A stretch of 8,530 nucleotides of DNA from Muribaculaceae bacterium. Its GTDB lineage: Bacteria; Bacteroidota; Bacteroidia; Bacteroidales; Muribaculaceae. Of this stretch, positions 1 to 6,318 are shown piece by piece. The notes below the pieces were generated by a model. It ran no database searches. It was not told the origin of the DNA and saw only the letters and a program-made list of their open reading frames with translations. Position 1 is the first letter of the stretch; every line of letters begins with the position of its first letter. The position numbers and the translations under genes were made by a program. The stretch is from positions 7,907 through 16,436 of the forward strand of contig VSPW01000021.1 of assembly GCA_009775535.1 (NCBI GenBank), read 5' to 3'.

Positions 1-375
1 ACCGTAGGCAACAGCTCCACTTTCACCGATGCCGACTGGAGCGCCCTACCTTTTTTCATCTCAGCCACTGTCGACGGCACTCTGATTGGCCGCAGCCAGA
101 TTCTCAACGTGCCAGTGGCAGAATACGCGAAACAGACCGGCGTATTGACTAAAGAAATATTAAAGTCAAAAGCTTGGCACGGCCCATACGGCGATTCGTA
201 TAAGTTCAACAACAGTACTGTAACTTATCTCAGTGATGTCGATGCACAAAAAGATCGTTATTCATATTTTATTTACGGCAACATTGTTGTAATCCACGAT
301 TTGAAAGATTGCTTTCAATTTATATATAATTCTGGCAGCCTGTATGAATCCGGGGACGGATATGTCTACAAATGA
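1..375 (+). CDS. 3' end of an unrecognised gene, possibly a secreted or surface protein
   Basis: Frame 1 is open from the first base to a TGA at 373-375, giving 124 residues of a protein whose start lies outside the window. A GTG at 109 is in frame, but the reading continues unbroken upstream of it, so it is probably not the start. I do not recognise the family. The last 75 or so residues alternate polar and aromatic residues (YKFNNSTVTYL, YSYFIYGNIVVI, FQFIYNSGSLYESGDGYVY). This suggests antiparallel beta-strands, as in small lipocalin-like or beta-sandwich domains of Bacteroidales surface proteins. No catalytic motif or membrane segment is visible. The end of the gene is AT-richer than its neighbours: positions 121-360 are about 38% GC by hand count, against about 65% for one guaB line (1261-1320). 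It could be a recently acquired or fast-evolving gene. That it is coding is likely; its function is unknown. Confidence 0.6.
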   Translation, partial: TVGNSSTFTDADWSALPFFISATVDGTLIGRSQILNVPVAEYAKQTGVLTKEILKSKAWHGPYGDSYKFNNSTVTYLSDVDAQKDRYSYFIYGNIVVIHDLKDCFQFIYNSGSLYESGDGYVYK

Positions 376-387
376 CAAAACGTCCCC
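352..387 (+). terminator. Inverted repeat spanning the stop codon of the first gene
   Basis: GGGGACG at 352-358 is a perfect complement of CGTCCCC at 381-387. The 22-base loop contains the TGA stop at 373-375. No T-run follows, so this is not a classic intrinsic terminator. It could be a 3'-end RNA stabilising structure, a weak terminator, or chance. Confidence 0.25.
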
Positions 388-433
388 CAATCGGCCAGCC
401 GGAGGTAAACATATTGTGAGTCCCATAATGAAC

Positions 434-467
434 TTTTATCCGGCAATGTCCCCTGAATCAGATAAAA
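434..467. repeat. AT-rich inverted repeat just upstream of the guaB promoter
   Basis: TTTTATC at 434-440 pairs perfectly with GATAAAA at 461-467 across a 20-base loop. Both arms end in A/T runs, so a transcript from either strand would have a U-rich or A-rich flank. It lies after the end of the upstream gene and about 15 bases before the guaB -33 region. It could end upstream transcription, act as an operator for guaB, or be coincidental in AT-rich DNA. Confidence 0.3.
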
Positions 468-481
468 AATGCCATCGGCGG

Positions 482-513
482 TTGGATGTAATCGCGAAAA
501 TTTTGTAACTTTG
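482..513 (+). promoter_or_regulatory. Bacteroidetes-type promoter for guaB
   Basis: TAACTTTG at 506-513 is an exact match to the Bacteroidetes primary-sigma -7 consensus TAnnTTTG. A TTG at 482-484 lies about 21 bases upstream, at the distance expected for the -33 element (consensus TTTG), though that box is only partial. Transcription would begin at about 517-521, giving a leader of roughly 25 bases before the ATG at 544. This placement excludes the upstream in-frame ATG at 469 as the guaB start, because that codon precedes the promoter. Confidence 0.7.
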
Positions 514-543
514 CAGGCAATAAATTTTAAAACTCCTGTTTTT

Positions 544-2022
544 ATGTCATTTATTGCCGATAGAGTAAAAATGGACGGCCTGACTTTCGATGACGTCCTG
601 CTCATTCCCGCTTATTCCGAAGTGCTCCCACGCGAAGTTGACCTGTCCACACAGTTCTCCCGCAACATCCGCCTCAACGTCCCCATCGTATCAGCAGCGA
701 TGGACACCGTCACTGAGGCGCAGTTAGCAATCGCCATCGCCCGTGAAGGCGGAATCGGTGTAATCCACAAAAACATGCCAATCGCCGAACAGGCCCGCCA
801 GGTGCACGCTGTGAAGCGCGCTGAAAACGGTATGATCTACGACCCTGTCACAATCCACAAGGAAGCGACAGTGCGCGATGCCCTCGGCCTGATGAAAGAA
901 TACCACATCGGAGGAATACCAGTGGTCGACAACGACCGCAAGCTGGTCGGCATAGTCACCAACCGTGACCTCCGTTTCGAGCGCGACCTCGACCGTCCCA
1001 TCAGCCAGGTGATGACCACTGAAAACCTTGTCACCACAACCCAGTCGACAAACCTTGAAGAGGCTGCCGATATCCTCCAGCGCCACAAAATCGAGAAACT
1101 TCCCGTAATCGATTCCGATGGCCATCTGGTAGGTCTTGTGACATACAAGGACATCACCAAGGCCAAGGACAAGCCAAACGCATGCAAGGACTCCCTCGGA
1201 CGCCTGCGTGTGGCAGCCGGAGTAGGTGTAACCAACGACTCAATGGAACGCGTCGATGCCCTGGTGGCAGCCGGAGTCGATGCAATAGTCATAGACACCG
1301 CCCACGGCCACTCCCGCGGAGTCATCGGGGTGCTCCGTGCAGTAAAGGAAAAATACCCGCATATCGATGTAGTTGTAGGCAACATCGCCACCGGCGATGC
1401 CGCACGCTTCCTGGTTGAAAACGGCGCTGACGGCGTAAAGGTCGGCATCGGCCCGGGCTCCATATGCACCACACGTGTCATTGCAGGCGTAGGCGTGCCA
1501 CAGCTCTCCGCCGTTTATGATGTAGCCAAGGCCCTTGAAGGCACAGGCGTTCCCCTTATCGCCGATGGCGGCATCCGCTATTCAGGCGACATTGTAAAGG
1601 CCCTTGCAGCCGGCGGGCATTCCGTAATGCTCGGAGGCATGCTTGCAGGAGTAGAGGAATCGCCAGGCGAAACAATAATATTCAATGGCCGCAAATACAA
1701 GGCTTACCGCGGCATGGGTTCACTGGAAGCGATGGAAAAAGGCTCAAAAGACCGCTATTTCCAGGCTTCGGAAACAGATGCAAAAAAGCTTGTGCCCGAA
1801 GGCATAGCCGCACGCGTGCCATACAAGGGACTGCTATATGAGGTAGTGTACCAGATGCTGGGCGGACTCCGGTCCGGAATGGGCTACTGCGGTGCAAAGG
1901 ACATCAATGCCCTCCACAACGACAAATTTACCCGAATAACGAACGCAGGCATCCTTGAAAGCCATCCGCACGATGTGGCCATAACAAGCGAAGCACCGAA
2001 CTACAGCGCCACCCATCAATAG
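544..2022 (+). CDS. guaB: Inosine-5'-monophosphate dehydrogenase
   Basis: This enzyme oxidises IMP to XMP with NAD+, the committed step of guanine nucleotide synthesis in the cytoplasm. The product is 492 residues, normal for bacterial IMPDH. The N-terminal MSFIADRVKMDGLTFDDVLL leads into the (beta/alpha)8 barrel. Two CBS domains are inserted at about residues 98-146 and 157-206; they bind adenine and guanine nucleotides in this family. The catalytic and potassium-binding loop GIGPGSICTT covers residues 301-310, with the nucleophile Cys308. The mobile-flap Arg404-Tyr405 pair lies in SKDRYF and is followed by LVPEGIAARVPYKG. The barrel also shows DTAHGHS (251-257) and IADGGIRYSGD (339-349). 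I chose the ATG at 544 because it gives the family's N-terminus and follows the promoter at 482-513. The in-frame ATG at 469 would add 25 unrelated residues. The upstream bases are A/T-rich with no Shine-Dalgarno, which is usual for this phylum. The gene appears intact and probably single-gene, given the hairpins after it. Confidence 0.97.
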   Translation: MSFIADRVKMDGLTFDDVLLIPAYSEVLPREVDLSTQFSRNIRLNVPIVSAAMDTVTEAQLAIAIAREGGIGVIHKNMPIAEQARQVHAVKRAENGMIYDPVTIHKEATVRDALGLMKEYHIGGIPVVDNDRKLVGIVTNRDLRFERDLDRPISQVMTTENLVTTTQSTNLEEAADILQRHKIEKLPVIDSDGHLVGLVTYKDITKAKDKPNACKDSLGRLRVAAGVGVTNDSMERVDALVAAGVDAIVIDTAHGHSRGVIGVLRAVKEKYPHIDVVVGNIATGDAARFLVENGADGVKVGIGPGSICTTRVIAGVGVPQLSAVYDVAKALEGTGVPLIADGGIRYSGDIVKALAAGGHSVMLGGMLAGVEESPGETIIFNGRKYKAYRGMGSLEAMEKGSKDRYFQASETDAKKLVPEGIAARVPYKGLLYEVVYQMLGGLRSGMGYCGAKDINALHNDKFTRITNAGILESHPHDVAITSEAPNYSATHQ

Positions 2023-2029
2023 GCCTTCA

Positions 2030-2047
2030 TCTCCGCTTTGACGGAGA
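2030..2047 (+). repeat. Short hairpin directly after guaB
   Basis: TCTCCG at 2030-2035 pairs with CGGAGA at 2042-2047 around a six-base loop, starting eight bases after the guaB stop. No T-run follows. It could form a 3'-end structure on the guaB mRNA, or part of a termination region together with the larger inverted repeat that comes next. Confidence 0.4.
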
Positions 2048-2065
2048 AACATAATGAAATTAGAC

Positions 2066-2113
2066 ACATAGAGATATAATATTCCGCCTCCGGGCAACGT
2101 TATATCTCTATGT
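2066..2113. terminator. 14-bp perfect inverted repeat between guaB and the foldase genes
   Basis: ACATAGAGATATAA at 2066-2079 is the exact complement of TTATATCTCTATGT at 2100-2113, with a 20-base loop at 2080-2099. Fourteen uninterrupted pairs in a short intergenic gap are unlikely by chance. The position after guaB suits a transcription terminator working in one or both directions. The stem is AT-rich and no long T-run follows, so a regulatory RNA structure or a protein-binding palindrome is also possible. Confidence 0.6.
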
Positions 2114-2142
2114 TGCTATTTATGGCAATGCCATTATAGCAA
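2113..2142. promoter_or_regulatory. Second inverted repeat upstream of the foldase operon, overlapping a weak -7 box
   Basis: TTGCTAT at 2113-2119 pairs with ATAGCAA at 2136-2142. Inside it, ATGG at 2122-2125 pairs with CCAT at 2131-2134, closing a five-base loop within a near-palindrome (ATGGCAATGCCAT, 2122-2134). It begins on the last base of the preceding 14-bp repeat, so the two could compete for base 2113. TATTTATG at 2117-2124 differs from the -7 consensus TAnnTTTG at one base and could be the promoter of the downstream gene, with a leader of about 65 bases. I see no -33 TTTG at the right distance, so the promoter reading is weak. Confidence 0.35.
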
Positions 2143-2195
2143 ACCACCAATACGCCAACCATAAAAAGTCGCTTCAACCACATCTAAGACACAGT

Positions 2196-3932
2196 ATGAA
2201 AAAGATATTAGTATCAGTCGCCGCACTAGGGATCGCGCTAATGCCTTGCACAGCAAAAAAAAGTGAGCCAGTGTTGATGACAATCAACGGTAAAGACATC
2301 ACCCTAAGCGAATTTGAGTATCTTTACCACAAAAACTGCGCCCAACAGCAACAGCCACAGGACATCAACGAATACGTTGATATGTTCGTGAACTTCAAGC
2401 TGAAAGTGGCCGAAGCCGAAGCCGCAGGACTAGACACCACGGCAGCATTCCGTCAGGAATTTGAAAAGTTCCGGGCCGAGCTGTCCGAACCGTACATGAC
2501 AGACACTGCTACGGTAAACCGCTTCCTGGAGGAGACATACGGACGGATGCATTACGACCTTGACGTATCGCATATCATGTTATACGAAGACATCCATGCC
2601 GTGGACACAGATCCCGCACCACGTATGCTCGACAGCCTGCGCAACGAGATAATTGCCGGCAACACAACCTTTGAGAAAGCCGCCGCCGAATACTCAGTGG
2701 ACAGGCCTTCCGCCGTTAAGGGCGGACGCATGGGCCTAATTTCTGGCAACCGACTGCCCTACCGCTTTGAAGAAGCAGCATATTCCACCCCGATAGGCGG
2801 CATATCTCCAGTGATAAGCTCCGGATACGGATGCCACATCATCAAGGTCAACAGCAAGCATCCTGCACGTGGTGAAGTCAGCGCAAGGCATATCCTGAAG
2901 CTCGCACAAAGGGACAACGCCAAGTCCGACAGGCTGGCCAAAGAAAAAATAGACTCGCTCTACAGCCTGTTACTGGCAGGGGCCGACTTTGCAGACATGG
3001 CCATGCACGAAAGCGAAGACCCTGGATCGTCAGTAAAAGGCGGAAATCTTGGATGGTTCGGAGCAGGAATGATGGTACAGCCATTCGACAGCATCGCATT
3101 TGCCTTGAAAAACGGCGAAATGTCCGCGCCGTTCAAAAGCCCGTTCGGCTACCATATCATACTGAAAGAGGCACAGCGCGGAGTGCCGCCTCTCGACAGC
3201 CTGCGTGACAACATACTCACCGCCATGAAGTATGACGGCCGTATGGACATTGCCCGACAGGCCAAAATTGACGGACTGTTCAAAAAATACGGCATAACCC
3301 CTGATCAGGCAAAAAAGGCGGAACAAGCAGCGGAAGTGACGGAAAGATACCGCAATGAACTATCATCGATATATCCGGAATACCGCAACCTGCTTAATGA
3401 ATACCACGATGGCATACTGCTGTTCGACATAAGCAACGAAAAGGTATGGGAACGCGCCACAAAAGACACGGAAGGGCTTGAGGCATTCTTCCAGGCAAAC
3501 CGCGAAAAATACCGCTGGGACAAGCCACGCTTCAAAGGCACATTGATATGGGCCACTTCCGATTCAATGATGCAGGACATCAAAGCCGTGCTCGGCAACA
3601 CTGACATCAACATAGCCCCCGACTCTCTGGCACACATGCTACGCAAGCAGTTCGGCCGCAACATCAAGGTGGAGCGCGTAATGGCGGCAAAAGGTGAAAG
3701 CCCTGCTGTCGACTATCTGGCATTCTCTGGAAAGAAGCCAGAACAGAAATCGAAATGGACAGCCGTAACAGTCTTCAACGGCAAATTGATGGAGCAGCCT
3801 GAAACTGCGGCCGATATCCGCGGACATGTCACCACCGACTACCAGAATGAGCTTGAACGGCAATGGATAGCCAGCATGCGTGACCGCTACAAGGTGAAGA
3901 TAAATAAGAAATTGCTAAAAAAAGTAAAATAA
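2196..3932 (+). CDS. Exported PpiC-type peptidyl-prolyl cis-trans isomerase with two parvulin domains
   Basis: This is predicted to be a periplasmic foldase that speeds proline isomerisation and chaperones exported proteins, probably outer-membrane proteins. The 578-residue product opens with a signal peptide (MKKILVSVAALGIALMPCTA). Cys18 follows a Pro, a poor lipobox, so ordinary signal peptidase cleavage is more likely than lipidation. Residues 25-110 form a SurA-N-like helical region (TINGKDITLSEFEYLYHKN). Parvulin domain 1 covers about 122-219, with the SHI motif at His126, EYSVDRPSAVKGG, and GYGCHII at His214. Domain 2 covers about 229-325, with RHIL at His232, HESEDPGSSVKGGNLGWFG, and FGYHII at His320. 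Both keep the family's terminal histidine motifs, so both could be active. Residues 330-578 are a charged, mostly helical C-terminal region with a basic tail (KINKKLLKKVK) and no family I can name. The next gene starts five bases after the stop, so the two are co-transcribed. Substrates are unknown. Confidence 0.9.
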   Translation: MKKILVSVAALGIALMPCTAKKSEPVLMTINGKDITLSEFEYLYHKNCAQQQQPQDINEYVDMFVNFKLKVAEAEAAGLDTTAAFRQEFEKFRAELSEPYMTDTATVNRFLEETYGRMHYDLDVSHIMLYEDIHAVDTDPAPRMLDSLRNEIIAGNTTFEKAAAEYSVDRPSAVKGGRMGLISGNRLPYRFEEAAYSTPIGGISPVISSGYGCHIIKVNSKHPARGEVSARHILKLAQRDNAKSDRLAKEKIDSLYSLLLAGADFADMAMHESEDPGSSVKGGNLGWFGAGMMVQPFDSIAFALKNGEMSAPFKSPFGYHIILKEAQRGVPPLDSLRDNILTAMKYDGRMDIARQAKIDGLFKKYGITPDQAKKAEQAAEVTERYRNELSSIYPEYRNLLNEYHDGILLFDISNEKVWERATKDTEGLEAFFQANREKYRWDKPRFKGTLIWATSDSMMQDIKAVLGNTDINIAPDSLAHMLRKQFGRNIKVERVMAAKGESPAVDYLAFSGKKPEQKSKWTAVTVFNGKLMEQPETAADIRGHVTTDYQNELERQWIASMRDRYKVKINKKLLKKVK

Positions 3933-3937
3933 GCCGG

Positions 3938-4828
3938 ATGCCCAACGTATCGGACATCATAAAAAAGGCAGCCATAATAGCGGGCATCCTGTGTGCGGGC
4001 GTCTCCCATACAGGATGCTCGCCACATTCAGGCAATAACAGCAGCGGGCGGCTGCTTGCCAAAGTCGGAAACGCCAGACTGCACACCTCTGACCTTGAAA
4101 ACGCGATGCCTGGCGGCCTTTGCGAGGCCGACAGCATAAAATTCGCCCGCGCATTCATACGCAAATGGATAGACGAAAACCTAGTATCGGAAATCGCCGC
4201 CTCGGAAATCGACATGGCCGGCATCGAACAGATGGTCGATGAATACCGCCGACAACTGGTTATGTGGGAATACCGCCGGCAGATGGCCGACTCCCATACC
4301 GACATGTCAATCCCCGAAGACTCAATAGAGGGCTACTACACGTCACACAGTCAGGACTTCAAGCTTTCCAGCCCAATCGTCAAAGGCATATATCTGAAAG
4401 TGGCTGAGGACTCCAGTGATCTTCCATCTCTCAGGAAACTGTACACATCACACAAGGACGAAGACATGGACAGACTCGAAAAACTGGCCCTTAGCTCAGC
4501 CCTACACTTCGACTACTTCAGGGACACATGGATAAACTGGACACAAGTGGAATCACGTCTGCCCTATGAATTTGCGGACGGCGGCCAATCATACCTCCGC
4601 AAGCCTGTGCCGCTGGACTTCACCGACAACGGATACACATACCTGCTTTCCATCGACTCCGTGATGCCGGCGGAAAGCATCATGCCCTATGAGACAGCAC
4701 GCCCGCTGATTGTCGACCGCATAATCAACACACGGCGGATGGAATACGACAACGACCTACGCAAACTGCTCTATGATGCCGCCGACAGCCGCGGCGAAAT
4801 AGAAATTCTATGCGACATGGGGTCATGA
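3938..4828 (+). CDS. SurA-like lipoprotein without a recognisable parvulin domain
   Basis: The 296-residue product starts with a basic N-terminus, a hydrophobic stretch (AAIIAGILCAGV) and a Cys at residue 27 in HTGCSP. This resembles a lipoprotein signal with an imperfect lipobox (His at -3), so the protein is probably anchored in a membrane facing the periplasm. Residues 39-115 (LLAKVGNARLHTSDLENAMPGG, then long amphipathic helices) resemble the N-terminal chaperone region of SurA/PpiC foldases. Where a parvulin domain would begin, residues 146-154 read PIVKGIYLK and lack the usual histidine. No GG-LG or G-HII motif follows, and the C-terminus is helical and charged. It is therefore likely a non-catalytic chaperone or partner of the flanking foldases. 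Many Bacteroidales carry such a gene here, often named as a peptidyl-prolyl isomerase by neighbourhood (from memory). The start is five bases after the preceding stop, which supports operon membership. That it is a gene is near certain; the role is inferred. Confidence 0.8.
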   Translation: MPNVSDIIKKAAIIAGILCAGVSHTGCSPHSGNNSSGRLLAKVGNARLHTSDLENAMPGGLCEADSIKFARAFIRKWIDENLVSEIAASEIDMAGIEQMVDEYRRQLVMWEYRRQMADSHTDMSIPEDSIEGYYTSHSQDFKLSSPIVKGIYLKVAEDSSDLPSLRKLYTSHKDEDMDRLEKLALSSALHFDYFRDTWINWTQVESRLPYEFADGGQSYLRKPVPLDFTDNGYTYLLSIDSVMPAESIMPYETARPLIVDRIINTRRMEYDNDLRKLLYDAADSRGEIEILCDMGS

Positions 4829-4843
4829 TTGCGAAAAAAGTCG

Positions 4844-4851
4844 TATCTTTG
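4844..4851 (+). promoter_or_regulatory. Internal promoter-like -7 box ahead of the surA-like gene
   Basis: TATCTTTG at 4844-4851 matches the Bacteroidetes -7 consensus TAnnTTTG exactly and begins 16 bases after the stop of the previous gene. No TTTG or TTG lies at the expected 19-21 base distance upstream; the nearest TTG (4829-4831) is only 12 bases away. The -33 half is therefore weak or missing. If used, transcription would start near 4855-4859, which removes the in-frame TTG at 4829 as a start and places the ATG at 4856 essentially at the RNA 5' end. Confidence 0.5.
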
Positions 4852-4885
4852 TACGATGTTGCGCCAAAGCCTTGGGACACAGGCA

Positions 4886-6295
4886 ATGGTGACGGCACAA
4901 ACCCATAAACAGAACCAAACCAAACAAATATCAAGCCACGTGGAACTGCGTAGAATAATTTCGGCAATATCCCTGGGATGCATTGCCCTAGCCGCATTGG
5001 CGGCCGACAACATAGCCGAAGAAGTCGCATGGATAATCGGCGATGAACCTATCTATAAATCAGAAATCGAGGAGCAGTACATGCAGATGCAGCATGAGCG
5101 CATGCCCATCAAAGGCGACCCATACTGCTACATCCCCGAACAGATGGCAATCGACAAGCTATTCCTGCACCAAGCCGACCTCGACACCGTAGAGATCGCA
5201 GAGGCACAGGTACAACAGGCCGTAGAAAGCCGCATAAACTACCTTATAGCGAACCTGGGCACACGCGAGAAAATTGAACAGGTGTTCGGCAAGCCACTGC
5301 CCGAAATCCGTGAACAGCTCGCCACCAACATGCGCAACCAATACCGCATAGGTGAAGTGCAGCGTTCTCTTACAAAAAACCTGAAAGTGACCCCTTCCGA
5401 TGTCCGCCGTTATTTCACTGGGCTTCCTGAGGACTCCATACCTTTCGTGCCGCTGCAGGTAGAAGTGCAGATCATCACATTGAACCCGTCAATCCCACGC
5501 CAGGAGATTGAAGACGTCAAAGCGCGCCTGCGCGGATATGCCGAAAAGGTGAACAAAGGAGAAAGCGACTTCTCGACACTCGCCATCCTGTACAGCGAAG
5601 CCCCGGAAGGCATACGCGGTGGCGAACTTGGATTCATGGGACGTGGGCAGCTCGTGCCGGAATATGCCGCAGTGGCGTTCAACCTCAACGACCCCAAGAA
5701 AGTGTCGAAAATAGTAGAAACCGAATACGGCTTCCACATCATACAGCTGATAGAGAAACGCGGTGACCGCATAAACACCCGCCACATATTGCTGCGACCC
5801 AAAGTGGCCGACAAGGACCTTATCGAAGCGACCAACAGGCTCGACTCCGTAAGGACAGATATCACTGACGGAAAATTCACCTTTGAAGAGGCGGCACGCT
5901 GGATATCACAGGACAAGGATACCCGCTATTCAAACGGTGTAATGATCAACGAGAACACCGGCACGACAAAGTTCGAGATGTCTCAGCTGCCCCAGGAAGT
6001 TGCCAGGGCTGTAGCCGGCCTGAAACCCGGCGAGATGTCGAAAGCCATAATAATGAAAGACCCCAAGCGCGACCGCGACATAGTGGCGCTCGTAAAGCTG
6101 ACAAACAGGATCGATGCCCACCGCGCCAATATTGCCGACGACTACCAGTTGGCAAAGAACATGTACGAAGAATCGCGGAGCAACGCCATTGTCAAGGAAT
6201 GGCTTGAAAAGAAGATCGCCGACACATATGTAAGGATAGAAGATGGCTGGCGAAATTGCGACTTTGAGCACAAGTGGGTGAAAAACCGCAAATAG
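4886..6295 (+). CDS. surA: SurA-like periplasmic chaperone / peptidyl-prolyl isomerase
   Basis: This is a probable periplasmic chaperone that guides unfolded outer-membrane proteins toward assembly. From the ATG at 4886 the product is 469 residues. A signal peptide (RRIISAISLGCIALAALA) ends near residue 39 and is followed by ADNIAEEVAWIIGDEPIYKSEIEEQY, a typical SurA N-terminal opening. A long helical chaperone region runs to about residue 185. Parvulin domain 1 (about 191-289) has GGELGFMGRGQLVPEYA and YGFHIIQL (His284), but Gln195 in VQIITL replaces the usual first histidine. Domain 2 (about 296-408) keeps RHILL (His300) but has NGVMIN in place of the GG motif and lacks G-HII. The start is uncertain: the frame is open from a TTG at 4829, with ATGs at 4856 and 4886 and a GTG at 4940. 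The GTG would give the tidiest signal peptide. I prefer 4886 because it lies downstream of the -7 box at 4844-4851. The gene belongs with the foldases upstream and the OstA-like gene downstream. Confidence 0.88.
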   Translation: MVTAQTHKQNQTKQISSHVELRRIISAISLGCIALAALAADNIAEEVAWIIGDEPIYKSEIEEQYMQMQHERMPIKGDPYCYIPEQMAIDKLFLHQADLDTVEIAEAQVQQAVESRINYLIANLGTREKIEQVFGKPLPEIREQLATNMRNQYRIGEVQRSLTKNLKVTPSDVRRYFTGLPEDSIPFVPLQVEVQIITLNPSIPRQEIEDVKARLRGYAEKVNKGESDFSTLAILYSEAPEGIRGGELGFMGRGQLVPEYAAVAFNLNDPKKVSKIVETEYGFHIIQLIEKRGDRINTRHILLRPKVADKDLIEATNRLDSVRTDITDGKFTFEEAARWISQDKDTRYSNGVMINENTGTTKFEMSQLPQEVARAVAGLKPGEMSKAIIMKDPKRDRDIVALVKLTNRIDAHRANIADDYQLAKNMYEESRSNAIVKEWLEKKIADTYVRIEDGWRNCDFEHKWVKNRK

Positions 6296-6318
6296 ACAAG
6301 GCTTATCCACACGGCAAT

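Noticed and set aside
469..543. Upstream in-frame ATG giving a 25-residue N-terminal extension of IMP dehydrogenase
   Set aside because: The extension contains the -7 promoter box at 506-513 and resembles no IMPDH N-terminus, whereas the ATG at 544 gives the typical MSFIAD start.
376..543. Purine riboswitch ahead of guaB
   Set aside because: The predicted transcript leader is only about 25 bases, too short for a riboswitch, and the larger gap lacks the conserved purine-aptamer loops.
837..1481. 214-codon open frame on the minus strand
   Set aside because: It lies wholly inside guaB, is rich in Arg, Ser and Thr as expected of an antisense frame of GC-rich coding DNA, and has no recognisable domain.
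1922..1929. CAAATTTA, a -7 box match for the minus strand
   Set aside because: It is inside guaB with no minus-strand gene downstream; an eight-base degenerate motif is expected by chance.
3829..4305. 158-codon open frame on the minus strand
   Set aside because: It is antisense to two well-supported foldase genes and its composition is that of a shadow frame.
5410..5916. 168-codon open frame on the minus strand
   Set aside because: It is antisense to the conserved parvulin domain of the surA-like gene and has no promoter or family resemblance.
6274..6318. GTG start for the OstA-like gene overlapping the previous gene
   Set aside because: It would put a polar 15-residue extension before the signal sequence and overlap the surA-like gene by 22 bases; the ATG at 6319 fits better.
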